From NCBI RefSeq assembly GCF_016862635.1, contig NZ_BONI01000096.1, positions 1 through 32,280 on the forward strand: a DNA stretch of 32,280 nt, given 5' to 3'. Positions 7,408-14,996 of this stretch are shown here, piece after piece (position 1 is the first letter of the stretch; the number at the start of each line of letters is the position of its first letter). A program made the translations under genes and the position numbers. The DNA is from Catellatospora coxensis. Lineage in GTDB: Bacteria; Actinomycetota; Actinomycetes; Mycobacteriales; Micromonosporaceae. The notes under the pieces were generated by a model. That model was not told the DNA's origin. It made no database searches and saw only the letters and a program-made list of their open reading frames with translations.

Positions 7408-8118
7408 TTATCGTGGTTCGCCCGCGGACGCTGCACCGGTGCGGCGATCGAGTTCGTCGATGATCCCCTCGATCCGCCAATAGAGTTCCCGCCTGCGCCG
7501 TGCGGTCACCACGAGGCAGCCGTGGTATCCCTCTCCCTGGTTGTGTCGCGTGCTGGTGGGACGGTGCCGCTTCATGGTCGCTTTGCGGAAGCACTCCAGC
7601 GGCACGTCGAGCTCGGCAGCCCACCAGCGCGCCGCCTCATCAGGATCGGCGGTCTCGTGGATGCTCACGCGGTAGCTGAGTTCACTGCGGCTGACGCCGA
7701 CCGACTCCAGAAACCGGATAAAGATCCGCAGCAGGCGGGGATCCGTATTGGTGATCGTCACACGGCCGTCGTTGGCCCGCCAGGGCTTCTCCTTGGTCCC
7801 CTCACACCAGAAAATCACCGCGCCCAGCAGCGCGAGATCCCGCTCGGTCAGCTCCTCGACGACCGCTTGCCCGACGTCCCGTGCGCCCTGTCTGCGCTGC
7901 GCGGTCTGCACCCGGTGCGTTCCCCAGCGCGCGTCGGTCATGGCACGCGAGTGCGCACGCCGACGCTCGGCTGCCCCGACATCCGAGTCGAGGGGGATGT
8001 GACGGACCCACTGGAAGGCGGTGGACCGGGCGACGCCCAGCCTCGACGCGATGTCCGGCACCGAGCATCCCGCCTGGCGCAACACCACTGCCTGTTCGCG
8101 AAGTTCCGGCTTGGCCAC
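7408..8118 (-). CDS. HTH protein with C-terminal LAGLIDADG-like domain, function unknown
   Basis: 236 residues starting with GTG. Residues 1-40 form a Hin/homeodomain-like HTH (QAVVLRQAGCSVPDIASRLG, then VARSTAFQWVRH). Residues about 90-225 resemble a single LAGLIDADG-type domain: LALLGAVIFWCEGTKEK with an acidic residue in the expected place, then ITNTDPRLLRIFIRFLESVG, and further on YHGCLVVTARRRRELYWRIE. Such pairings are common in actinobacterial chromosomes, usually annotated as hypothetical or homing-endonuclease-like. Neither an intein nor an interrupted host gene is visible, so a domesticated regulator is as likely as a nuclease. The spacing to tRNA-Gln is 14 nt. No clear ribosome-binding site precedes the GTG. 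Confidence 0.72.
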   Translation of the reverse strand: MAKPELREQAVVLRQAGCSVPDIASRLGVARSTAFQWVRHIPLDSDVGAAERRRAHSRAMTDARWGTHRVQTAQRRQGARDVGQAVVEELTERDLALLGAVIFWCEGTKEKPWRANDGRVTITNTDPRLLRIFIRFLESVGVSRSELSYRVSIHETADPDEAARWWAAELDVPLECFRKATMKRHRPTSTRHNQGEGYHGCLVVTARRRRELYWRIEGIIDELDRRTGAASAGEPR

Positions 8119-8177
8119 TCGGTGACGATAGAACAGGCGTACGACCCTTTGTGCGGGAAATTCACAGAGACGGGATC

Positions 8178-8215
8178 TGTCAAACTACGGTCCCGTAGGT
8201 TACGGTGTCGTAGGT
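8178..8215 (+). promoter_or_regulatory. Desaturase promoter with tandem operator-like repeats
   Basis: A candidate promoter, TGTCAA (8178-8183), a 17-nt spacer and TACGGT (8201-8206), is overlaid by two adjacent 15-bp repeats: TACGGTCCCGTAGGT (8186-8200) and TACGGTGTCGTAGGT (8201-8215). They are identical at 13 of 15 positions. The first contains the perfect inverted repeat CTACGG-TC-CCGTAG (8185-8198) and the second TACG-GTGT-CGTA. This is a typical form for a TetR-family operator, and the TetR gene lies directly downstream of the desaturase. Confidence 0.65.
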
Positions 8216-8255
8216 AGTACAAACCAGTGCCTTCCCCCAGCTCCAGCGAGGTGCC

Positions 8256-9245
8256 ATGACCACGACAGCCATCGACACGCCTACCGGCACCGCGGCGCCT
8301 GCTCGCGGGCAGAAGCCGCTGACCGAGGGAGCCCAGTCCAAGGGCACCTTGATCGGGCTCTGGGCCTTCGTGGTCCTGCCGTTCCTGGCGCTGTTCGCTG
8401 TGGTCCCGGTCGCCTGGGGCGGCTGGCTCAACGTCACCGACGTGGTGATCTTCGCGGTGATGTACGTGGTGACCGGCCTCGGCATCACGGTCGGCTACCA
8501 CCGCTACCTGACGCACAGCTCGTTCAAGGCGACGCGCTGGCTGCGCGTGACGCTGGCGGTCTCCGGCGCGATGGCCGTGCAGGGCTCGCCGACCCAGTGG
8601 GTCGCCGACCACCGCCGCCACCACCAGTACTCCGACCTGGAGGACGACCCGCACTCGCCGTGGCGCTTCGGCAACTCGTTCAAGGGCCTGACCAAGGGCA
8701 TGTTCCACGCCCACGTGGGCTGGCTGTTCGCCCGCGAGCTGTCCAACCGCACCCGGTTCGCGCCGGACCTGCTGGCCGACAAGGACATCGCCAAGGTCGA
8801 CAAGATGTTCGGCCTGCTGTCGCTGACCACCGCGTTCGCGCCGGCCGTCGTCGGCGGTCTGGTGACCATGTCGTGGCAGGGCGCGCTGACCGCGTTCTTC
8901 TGGGCGGGCCTGATCCGTATCGGCCTGCTGCACCACGTCACCTGGGCCATCAACTCGGTCTGCCACGTGTACGGCGAGCGCCCGTTCGAGATGCGCGAGG
9001 GTGACAAGGCCTCGAACTTCTGGCCGCTGGCGATCCTGTCGTTCGGTGAGAGCTGGCACAACCTGCACCACTCGGACCCGACCTGTGCCCGGCACGGCGT
9101 GATGCGCGGTCAGATCGACATCTCGGCCCGGGTGATCTGGCTGTTCGAGAAGTTCGGCTGGGCGACGAACGTCAAGTGGCCCAAGGTGGACCGGCTCCAG
9201 GCGAAGATGATCGACCGCGACGCCGAGCTCAAGCTGGCCCGGTGA
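8256..9245 (+). CDS. Acyl-CoA/fatty acid delta-9-type desaturase
   Basis: 329 residues. This is an integral membrane di-iron enzyme that introduces a cis double bond into saturated acyl chains to tune membrane fluidity. The three histidine boxes of the stearoyl-CoA desaturase family are intact: HRYLTH (82-87), HRRHH (119-123) and HNLHH (268-272). Two pairs of hydrophobic segments lie at about 32-80 and 185-230. The TetR gene follows, with its likely GTG 57 bp past the desaturase stop, so the two are probably cotranscribed. A tandem operator-like element overlaps the promoter. Chain-length preference and electron donor cannot be read from the sequence. Confidence 0.93.
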   Translation: MTTTAIDTPTGTAAPARGQKPLTEGAQSKGTLIGLWAFVVLPFLALFAVVPVAWGGWLNVTDVVIFAVMYVVTGLGITVGYHRYLTHSSFKATRWLRVTLAVSGAMAVQGSPTQWVADHRRHHQYSDLEDDPHSPWRFGNSFKGLTKGMFHAHVGWLFARELSNRTRFAPDLLADKDIAKVDKMFGLLSLTTAFAPAVVGGLVTMSWQGALTAFFWAGLIRIGLLHHVTWAINSVCHVYGERPFEMREGDKASNFWPLAILSFGESWHNLHHSDPTCARHGVMRGQIDISARVIWLFEKFGWATNVKWPKVDRLQAKMIDRDAELKLAR

Positions 9246-9301
9246 CCGTCGACACGACGGGCACCCCCTCGCCGCCCCCGTCCTCCTGGCAGGATGGGGG
9301 C

Positions 9302-9982
9302 GTGGCAGACGACACCCGCGACGTCCGGCCGGCCGGGCGCCAGGCAGCCGTGCCGAAGACCGGCTCACGGGTGCGGATGAGTTTCTCCCAGCGGCGCGAG
9401 CAGCTGATCGCCGTGGGGCGGCAGCTGTTCGCCGAGCGCGGTTTCGACGCGACCTCGATCGAGGAGATCGCCTCCCGCGCCAAGGTCTCCAAACCTGTGG
9501 TGTACGAGCACTTCGGCGGGAAAGAAGGCCTGTACGCCGTCGTGGTGGACCGCGAGGTCACCTCCCTGCTGACCCGGGTCACCTCGGCGCTGACCGCGGG
9601 GCATCCGCGTGAGCTGCTGGAGCAGGCGGCGCTGGCGCTGCTGGACTACATCGAGGAGGAGACGAACGGCTTCCGCGTGCTGGTGCGCGAGTCGCCGGTG
9701 ATGTCCTCTTCGGGCAACTTCTCGTCGGTGCTCAATGATGTCGCGCACCAGGTGGAGCACATCCTCGGCGCGGAGTTCAAGACCCGGGGCTACGACCCGA
9801 AGCTCGCGGAGCTGTACTCGCAGGCCCTGGTGGGCATGGTGGCGCTGACCGGCCGCTGGTGGCTGGAGGTGCGCAAGCCGCGCAAGGAGACGGTGGCCGC
9901 GCACCTGGTGAACCTGTGCTGGAACGGCCTGGCACAGCTGGAGGCCAAGCCGGTCCTGCTGACCCGCAAGGGCAACAAGTAA
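9302..9982 (+). CDS. TetR family transcriptional regulator
   Basis: 226 residues from the GTG at 9302, which has AGGA at 9291-9294 as ribosome-binding site. A second in-frame GTG at 9242 overlaps the desaturase stop (GTGA) and would add 20 residues; it lacks a clear ribosome-binding site. The TetR N-terminal domain reads RREQLIAVGRQLFAERGF, then DATSIEEIASRAKVSKPVVY and EHFGGKEGLYAVV. The C-terminal ligand and dimer domain (to about 215) contains WWLEVRKPRKE and resembles regulators of fatty-acid genes such as FasR. Its position next to the desaturase suggests that it controls membrane unsaturation through the repeats at 8186-8215. The ligand is likely an acyl-CoA, by inference only. Confidence 0.9.
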   Translation: MADDTRDVRPAGRQAAVPKTGSRVRMSFSQRREQLIAVGRQLFAERGFDATSIEEIASRAKVSKPVVYEHFGGKEGLYAVVVDREVTSLLTRVTSALTAGHPRELLEQAALALLDYIEEETNGFRVLVRESPVMSSSGNFSSVLNDVAHQVEHILGAEFKTRGYDPKLAELYSQALVGMVALTGRWWLEVRKPRKETVAAHLVNLCWNGLAQLEAKPVLLTRKGNK

Positions 9983-10016
9983 CGTCGCCCGCGGTGGCCG
10001 GCGAGCATGTCACCGC

Positions 10017-10511
10017 TTACTTGTTGGCGTGCGGTTTGACAGCGAACTTGTCGCCGGGGCGGGTGCTGTGGCGCAGCACCTCTTCGGCGATGGACTCGGC
10101 CGGGGTGCCGACTTTGCCGTACAGCCCGGCGATCAGCATGATCGTGCCGATGATGAACGAGACCACGCAGGTGGAGATCTCGTAGTTGAGCTTGTTCAGC
10201 GGCGTCTGCATGACGGTGAGCATGATGAGCCCGGCCAGCAGGAAGACCGCGCCGCCCCAGATGTTGATGAAGTGGTCGACGTTGCGGCCGATGATCGCGC
10301 CGCCGAGCACGATCGCGCCGACGATGATGGACAGCCAGGCGAACGCCGGGTTGGTCTTCAGGCCGAGCGCCTCGGTGTCGCCGCGGCTGAAGAAGGGCTC
10401 ACCTGCGGTTCGGATGGCCCCGACGATGCCGAAGATCAGCAGGTACGCGCCCGACAGTCCCGCCAGGAAGCGCCACTGAGGCCTTAGCCGGTGATTGACC
10501 GGGATATGCAT
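10017..10511 (-). CDS. DUF4383 family membrane protein, copy A
   Basis: 164 residues from the ATG at 10511. Four hydrophobic segments are visible: FLAGLSGAYLLIFGIVGAI, then FAWLSIIVGAIVLGGAII, then FINIWGGAVFLLAGLIMLTV, and ISTCVVSFIIGTIMLIAGLY. The N-terminal motif HIPVNHRLRP and the GRNVDHFINIWGG segment are characteristic of DUF4383, an actinobacterial membrane family of unknown function. It is a tandem paralogue of the gene at 10562-11023, which it follows with a 10-bp hairpin in the gap. A longer frame upstream overlaps that neighbour and is rejected. It converges with the TetR gene across a 34-bp gap. Confidence 0.85.
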   Translation of the reverse strand: MHIPVNHRLRPQWRFLAGLSGAYLLIFGIVGAIRTAGEPFFSRGDTEALGLKTNPAFAWLSIIVGAIVLGGAIIGRNVDHFINIWGGAVFLLAGLIMLTVMQTPLNKLNYEISTCVVSFIIGTIMLIAGLYGKVGTPAESIAEEVLRHSTRPGDKFAVKPHANK

Positions 10512-10520
10512 GACCCCAGT

Positions 10521-10547
10521 GTCCCGCCGGGAGTGTCCCGGCGGGAC
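10521..10547. terminator. Hairpin between the two DUF4383 genes
   Basis: A perfect 10-bp inverted repeat (GTCCCGCCGG / CCGGCGGGAC) encloses a 7-nt loop. It lies in the 50-bp gap between the two paralogues and just upstream of the second start codon. It could be a terminator, an attenuator or an mRNA stability element. There is no T-tract. Confidence 0.55.
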
Positions 10548-10561
10548 CGGTTCGCGGCAAA

Positions 10562-11023
10562 TCAGGCGGTGCCGTGGCGGTGCTTCTCCTCGGCGACGGC
10601 CTTGGCGGCCGAGCCGACCTTGACGTACATGCCGGCGGTGAACAGGACCGATCCGATGAGGTACGAGACGATGCAGGTCGCCATCGTGAAGTTGAGCACG
10701 TTCGAGTCGGTGTGCATGAGCGCCAGCATCGCGGTGCCCACGAGCAGGAACCCGGCGCCGACCCACATGTCGATGAAGCGGTCCAGGTTGCGGCCGACCA
10801 GCGTGGCCAGCAGGACGGCGGCACCGGCGCCGATGCTCGCGTACGAGAAGAGGGGGTTGGTCTTCAGCCCGAGCGCGCTGGCGTCACCCTGGTTGAGCAG
10901 CGGCTCACCCTGGCTGTCGAGGTAGCCGAGCAGCCCGAACGCCAGCACGAACAGCCCGGCGAGCAGGGCCAGCCCACGGTAGAGCGGGCGCAGGGAGTGG
11001 TTGACGGGCATGTGGGAAGCCAT
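10562..11023 (-). CDS. DUF4383 family membrane protein, copy B
   Basis: 153 residues. It has the same four-helix layout as its neighbour: PLYRGLALLAGLFVLAFGLL, then FSYASIGAGAAVLLATLV, then FIDMWVGAGFLLVGTAMLAL, and TCIVSYLIGSVLFTAGMY. The shared HMPVNHSLRP start and ALGLKTNP.F motif show that the two arose by duplication. The ATG at 11023 has GGAG seven bases before it. A -10-like TAGCCT (plus-strand 11064-11069) lies inside the loop of the terminator that ends the upstream ABC-F unit. Function is unknown. Confidence 0.88.
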   Translation of the reverse strand: MASHMPVNHSLRPLYRGLALLAGLFVLAFGLLGYLDSQGEPLLNQGDASALGLKTNPLFSYASIGAGAAVLLATLVGRNLDRFIDMWVGAGFLLVGTAMLALMHTDSNVLNFTMATCIVSYLIGSVLFTAGMYVKVGSAAKAVAEEKHRHGTA

Positions 11024-11046
11024 GTCGCAGCTCCGGCGGGTACGAG

Positions 11047-11087
11047 GGGTCAGGGGATGCGTGAGGCTATCAGGCCTCCCCTGACCC
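11047..11087. terminator. Terminator after the ABC-F gene, overlapping a candidate promoter
   Basis: A perfect 11-bp stem (GGGTCAGGGGA 11047-11057 / TCCCCTGACCC 11077-11087) closes a 19-nt loop that has its own short GAGGC/GCCTC pairing. It lies 20 nt past the ABC-F stop. The loop holds TAGCCT on the minus strand, a plausible -10 for the DUF4383 pair. Confidence 0.75.
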
Positions 11088-11107
11088 GCGACCCGCCAGT
11101 GCGGGAG

Positions 11108-12907
11108 CTATTCCGAGATCAGCTCCGCGAGGTTGAGCCACTCGTCTTCGAGCAGCCCGCGCTCGTCCTGCAGCGCTTTGAGGCTCGCGTCCAACTCGGC
11201 GATCTTCGCGAAGTCGGTGGCGTGCTCGGCCATCTGCGCATGCAGCTTCTCCACGCGCTGGTCGAGCTTGTCGATCTGGCGCTCGACCCGCGAGACCTCC
11301 TTCTTCGCAGCCCGCACCTCGGCCGCGCTGGGCCCGCCGGTGCGTTCGGCCCTCGGCTCCTTGGCCGGGGCCGCCGCGCCGCCGCCGGGAGCCGCGTCGT
11401 GGTCGACCCGCTCCAGGTACTCGTCGACGCCGCCGGGCAGGTGCCGGATCTTGGCGTCGCCGAGCAGTCCGTACACCTTGTCGCAGACGCGCTCGACCAG
11501 GTAGCGGTCGTGGCTGGCCACGATCATCGTGCCGGGCCAGGTGTCGAGCAGGTCTTCCAGCGAGGCCAGGGTGTCGGTGTCGAGGTCGTTGGTGGGCTCG
11601 TCGAGGATCAGCACGTTCGGCTCGCCGGCGAGCAGGCGCAGCAGTTGCAGCCGCCGCCGCTCGCCGCCGGACAGGTCGGCGACCGGGGTCCACACCCGGC
11701 GGTCGGTGAAGCCGAAGATCTCGGCGAGCTGCGACGCCGACAGTTCCCGGTCGCCGAGCTTGACCCGCCGGGCGACCTGCTCGACGGCTTCCAGCAGCCG
11801 CAACTCGCCGGGCAGTTCCGCGAGTTCCTGGGACAGGAACGCGGGCCGCACCGTCTGGCCGGCGCGGAAACCGGCCGCGTCGGTGACCCTGGCCAGCAGC
11901 CGCAGCAGCGTCGACTTGCCCGCGCCGTTCGCGCCGAGCAGGGCGATCCGGTCGCCGGGGCCGACGTGCCAGGTGACGTCGTCGAGGATCAGCTTCGGCC
12001 CGGCGTACAGGGTGACGTTCTCCAGGTCGTAGACCTGGCGGCCGAGCCGGGCGGTGGCCAGCTTGGCCAGGGTGACCTGGTCGCGCGGGGCGGGCACGTC
12101 GGCGATGAGCGCGTTCGCGGCGTCGATGCGGAACTTCGGCTTGGAGGTGCGGGCCGGCGGTCCGCGGCGCAGCCAGGCGATCTCCTTGCGGAGCAGGTTC
12201 TGGCGGCGGGACTCGGTGACCGCGGCGACCCGTTCCCGCTCGGCGCGGGCCAGGATCCACGCGGCGAAGCCGCCGTCGTACGCGCGTACCTGCTGGTCGG
12301 CGACCTCCCAGATGCGGTTGCAGACGGCGTCGAGGAACCACCGGTCGTGGGTGACCACGACGAGCGCGCCGCGCAGGCTCTGGTTGAGGTAGCGGGCCAG
12401 CCAGTTGACGCCCGCGATGTCGAGGTGGTTGGTGGGCTCGTCGAGGATCAGCAGGTCGGTCGGGCGCACCAGCAGGGCGGCCAGCGCGATGCGCCGCCGC
12501 TCGCCGCCGGACATCGGCCCGACGGGCTGGTCGAGCCCGAGGCCGGGCATGCCGAGGCCGTCGAGGATGTTGCGGACGCCCGCGTCGCCGGCCCATTCGT
12601 GCTCGGCCTGGAACGCGGCGGGCAGCCAGGCGTCGCCGAGCACCACGTCGCGCACGGTCAGGTCGGGGGCCAGCTCGAGCGCCTGTGGCAGCGCGGACAC
12701 GCGCAGGTCGCGGCGGTGCGTGACGCGCCCCGAGTCGGGTTCCTCGAACTTGGTCAGCATGCGCAGCAGGGTCGACTTGCCCGCGCCGTTGAGGCCGACC
12801 ACGCCGATCCGGTCGGCGTCGTCCAGACCCAGGGAGACGTCGGTGAGCAGCGGGCCGGTCGGGCCGTAGCCCTTGCTCACCCGGTCGAGATTGATGATGT
12901 TGGCCAT
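11108..12907 (-). CDS. ABC-F family ATPase (Uup/EttA-like, ribosome-associated)
   Basis: 599 residues with two ATP-binding cassettes and no membrane segments. Cassette 1 has Walker A GLNGAGKST, signature MSGGERRR and Walker B LLILDEPTNHLD. Cassette 2 has Walker A GANGAGKST, signature LSGGERRR and Walker B VLILDEPTNDLD. A linker rich in Arg and Lys joins them, and a C-terminal coiled coil (about 525-590, VERQIDKLDQRVEKLHAQMA) resembles Uup. ABC-F proteins act on the ribosome in translation control or antibiotic protection; which applies here is open. It starts 7 nt past ispE, so it is cotranscribed. A terminator follows at 11047-11087. Confidence 0.92.
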   Translation of the reverse strand: MANIINLDRVSKGYGPTGPLLTDVSLGLDDADRIGVVGLNGAGKSTLLRMLTKFEEPDSGRVTHRRDLRVSALPQALELAPDLTVRDVVLGDAWLPAAFQAEHEWAGDAGVRNILDGLGMPGLGLDQPVGPMSGGERRRIALAALLVRPTDLLILDEPTNHLDIAGVNWLARYLNQSLRGALVVVTHDRWFLDAVCNRIWEVADQQVRAYDGGFAAWILARAERERVAAVTESRRQNLLRKEIAWLRRGPPARTSKPKFRIDAANALIADVPAPRDQVTLAKLATARLGRQVYDLENVTLYAGPKLILDDVTWHVGPGDRIALLGANGAGKSTLLRLLARVTDAAGFRAGQTVRPAFLSQELAELPGELRLLEAVEQVARRVKLGDRELSASQLAEIFGFTDRRVWTPVADLSGGERRRLQLLRLLAGEPNVLILDEPTNDLDTDTLASLEDLLDTWPGTMIVASHDRYLVERVCDKVYGLLGDAKIRHLPGGVDEYLERVDHDAAPGGGAAAPAKEPRAERTGGPSAAEVRAAKKEVSRVERQIDKLDQRVEKLHAQMAEHATDFAKIAELDASLKALQDERGLLEDEWLNLAELISE

Positions 12908-12914
12908 GATCCGA

Positions 12915-13871
12915 TCAGCCTATCCGGGCGCCGTGCACGGCTCCGTACGCCTGCTGCACGCCGCGGCACAGGCCGGACTCCCGCAGCGCCTGGGCGAGGT
13001 CTGCCCCGTGGGGCTCGTCACGGGCCAGGAAGACGCAGGTCGGGCCGCTGCCGGAGACCAGGCTGGCGAGCGCGCCCGCCTTGTCGCCGACGTCGAGCGT
13101 GTCGGCCAGCGAGGGCCGCAGCGACAGGGCGGCGGCCTGCAGGTCGTTGCCGAGCGCCGCGCCGAGCACGGCCGGGTCGCGCTGCCGCAGCGCGCTGAGC
13201 AGGTCGTCGCTGCTGCCCAGCGGGGCGGGCGCGGTGCCGGCGGCGCGCATCCGGTCCAGTTCGCCGTAGACCCGCGGGGTGGACAGGCCGCCGTCGGCGA
13301 ACGCCACCACCCAGTGCCACTTGTTGGCGCGGGCGAGCACGGGGCTGACCGCCTCGCCGTGGCCGGTGCCCAGCGCGGTGCCGCCGTACAGCAGGAACGG
13401 CACGTCGGAGCCGAGCGTGGCGGCGATCCGGGCCAGCTCGTCGCGGCCCAGGCCGGTGCCCCAGAGCACGTCGAGGGCGACCAGGGTCGCGGCGGCGTCG
13501 GCGGAGCCGCCGGCCAGGCCGCCCGCGAGCGGGATCGTCTTGCGCAGGTGCAGCCGGGCGTGCGCGGGCACCTTGGCGGCCGCGGCCAGCGCGTGCGCGG
13601 CGCGGATCACCAGGTTGCTGTCGTCGAGCTCCAGCTCGCCGACGCCCTCGCCCTGCATGGTCAGGCTGAGCGTGTCCCCGGACCGCGCGGTGACCTCGTC
13701 GTACACCGAGATGGCGTGGTACACGGTGTGCAGCTCGTGGTAGCCGTCGGAGCGCAGCGGCCCGACCCCGAGGTGCAGGTTGATCTTGGCGGGCACTCTC
13801 ACCCGGACCGGTCCTGACGAGGCTCCCGCCAGGTCATCGTCGTCGTCGCCGAGCGTCCATGCCTCTGTCAC
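12915..13871 (-). CDS. ispE: 4-diphosphocytidyl-2-C-methyl-D-erythritol kinase
   Basis: 318 residues from the GTG at 13871. It phosphorylates CDP-methylerythritol in the non-mevalonate isoprenoid pathway, which supplies undecaprenyl phosphate and other lipids. GHMP-kinase motifs are visible: VRVPAKINLHLGVGPLRSDG, the ATP loop PLAGGLAGGSADAAATL, and SGSGPTCVFLA. The frame stays open to 14042, but that extension runs into the inverted repeat at 13989-14045 and is not family-like. The start is supported by a TACGCT -10 element seven bases upstream, as in leaderless genes; there is no good ribosome-binding site. It lies between ksgA (upstream) and the ABC-F gene, in conserved order. Confidence 0.94.
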   Translation of the reverse strand: MTEAWTLGDDDDDLAGASSGPVRVRVPAKINLHLGVGPLRSDGYHELHTVYHAISVYDEVTARSGDTLSLTMQGEGVGELELDDSNLVIRAAHALAAAAKVPAHARLHLRKTIPLAGGLAGGSADAAATLVALDVLWGTGLGRDELARIAATLGSDVPFLLYGGTALGTGHGEAVSPVLARANKWHWVVAFADGGLSTPRVYGELDRMRAAGTAPAPLGSSDDLLSALRQRDPAVLGAALGNDLQAAALSLRPSLADTLDVGDKAGALASLVSGSGPTCVFLARDEPHGADLAQALRESGLCRGVQQAYGAVHGARIG

Positions 13872-13878
13872 GCCGACC

Positions 13879-13884
13879 AGCGTA
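13879..13884 (-). promoter_or_regulatory. Candidate -10 for a leaderless ispE transcript
   Basis: The minus strand reads TACGCT, then 7 nt, then the GTG of ispE, which would place the transcript start at or beside the first codon. The -35 is not recognisable. This fits the absence of a ribosome-binding site. Confidence 0.45.
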
Positions 13885-13988
13885 CTGGCCCCGCCCGGAT
13901 CACCCGGCGGCGCAGCACCCCGCTCCCACATGCCCGGCCACGGGCCCGCGCCGCCCCTGCCGGGCCTCTCCCGCCGCGCCTCGCATAA

Positions 13989-14045
13989 ACGTTGGCCTAT
14001 CTCATCGAATTCGATCGCCCGGAATTCGATGTCATAGGCCAACGT
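13989..14045. repeat. Dispersed long inverted repeat, copy 2
   Basis: Arms at 13989-14012 and 14022-14045 pair at 22 of 24 positions around a 9-nt loop. They begin ACGTTGGCCTAT as in copy 1. The two mismatches fall together: the left arm has CTATCTCATC where copies 1 and 3 have CTATCACATC, and the complement of the right arm has CTATGACATC. It lies in the ksgA-ispE gap, 41 nt past the ksgA stop. The rest of that 215-bp gap holds only the ispE start region. Confidence 0.9.
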
Positions 14046-14086
14046 CGATCAAAAGCCGGAACGCGACGGCGCACGCCCCGCGCAGG

Positions 14087-14944
14087 TCACTGCTTCGCGG
14101 CGGCCAGGGCGGCGAACGCGTGCACGTCGAGCTGCTCGCCGCGCGCGGACGGGTCGATTCCTGCCTTGCGCAGCAAGGCCTCCGCAGCCGGCGCGCCCCC
14201 GGCCCAGCCCGCCAGCGCGGCCCGAAGCGTCTTGCGGCGCTGCGCGAATGCCGCGTCGACCACCGCGAACACGGCGTCGCGGGACACGTCGTCGCGGGGC
14301 GGCTCGCGGCGGGTGAACGAGACCAGGCCCGAGTCCACGTTGGGCACCGGCCAGAACACCGCGGGCGGCACCTTGCCGGCCTGGCGGGACGAGGCGTACC
14401 AGGCGAGTTTCACCGACGGGATGCCGTAGATCTTGTTGCCGGGCTGGGCGGTGAGCCGGTCGGCGACCTCCTTCTGCACCATGACCAGCCCGTGCCGGAT
14501 GCTCGGCAGTTCGGCGAGCAGGTGCAGCACCACCGGCACGGCGACGTTGTACGGCAGGTTCGCCACCAGCGCCGTGGGCGGCGGGTCGAACTCGGCGGCG
14601 GTGATCCGCATGGCGTCGCCATTGTGGACGGTGAGCCGGTCGGCGAGCCCGGGGGCGCGTTCGGCGGCGGTCGCGCCGAGCGCGGCGGCCAGCGGCGGGT
14701 CGATCTCCACCGCGTGCACGTGCGCGGCGGCGCTGAGCAGGCCCAGGGTCAGAGAGCCCAGGCCGGGGCCGACCTCGACGGCGACGTCGGCCGGGTCGAG
14801 TTCGGCGGCGGCCACGATGCGCCGGATGGTGTTGGGGTCGTGCAGGAAGTTCTGCCCGAGCTTCTTGGTCGGCGCGACGCCGAGCCGCGCGGCCAGCTCC
14901 CGGATCTCCGCCGGGCCGAGCAGTCTTGCCTGTTCAACGGTCAC
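14087..14944 (-). CDS. ksgA: 16S rRNA dimethyladenosine transferase (RsmA/KsgA)
   Basis: 285 residues starting with GTG. It dimethylates the two adjacent adenosines in the 3'-terminal helix of 16S rRNA late in small-subunit assembly; loss gives kasugamycin resistance. The N-terminal [14 protein letters not shown], the SAM-binding [11 protein letters not shown], and the catalytic [11 protein letters not shown] are all present, with the C-terminal [12 protein letters not shown] region. A TAGCCT element (plus-strand 14951-14956) ends 6 nt before the start, so the mRNA may be leaderless. It is followed by copy 2 of the long inverted repeat and then ispE. In many actinobacteria rpfB precedes it; here a P450 gene does. 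Confidence 0.96.
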   Translation of the reverse strand: MTVEQARLLGPAEIRELAARLGVAPTKKLGQNFLHDPNTIRRIVAAAELDPADVAVEVGPGLGSLTLGLLSAAAHVHAVEIDPPLAAALGATAAERAPGLADRLTVHNGDAMRITAAEFDPPPTALVANLPYNVAVPVVLHLLAELPSIRHGLVMVQKEVADRLTAQPGNKIYGIPSVKLAWYASSRQAGKVPPAVFWPVPNVDSGLVSFTRREPPRDDVSRDAVFAVVDAAFAQRRKTLRAALAGWAGGAPAAEALLRKAGIDPSARGEQLDVHAFAALAAAKQ

Positions 14945-14996
14945 CCCCTCAGGCTATCGGGCCGCCCGTGTCGGCACGCTGTCGCAGCGGGCGGGA

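Noticed and set aside
7408-8118. Active mobile intron or intein at tRNA-Gln
   Set aside because: The tRNA is intact and the protein is a separate gene with its own HTH; there are no splice or intein motifs.
10574-13198. Open frame of 874 codons on the plus strand
   Set aside because: Antisense to the second DUF4383 gene, the ABC-F gene and the end of ispE, all of which have full family motifs; the composition is that of a shadow frame.
13872-14042. N-terminal extension of ispE beginning inside the inverted repeat
   Set aside because: The extra 57 residues come partly from the hairpin arm and are not seen in IspE proteins; the GTG at 13871 fits the domain and a leaderless promoter.
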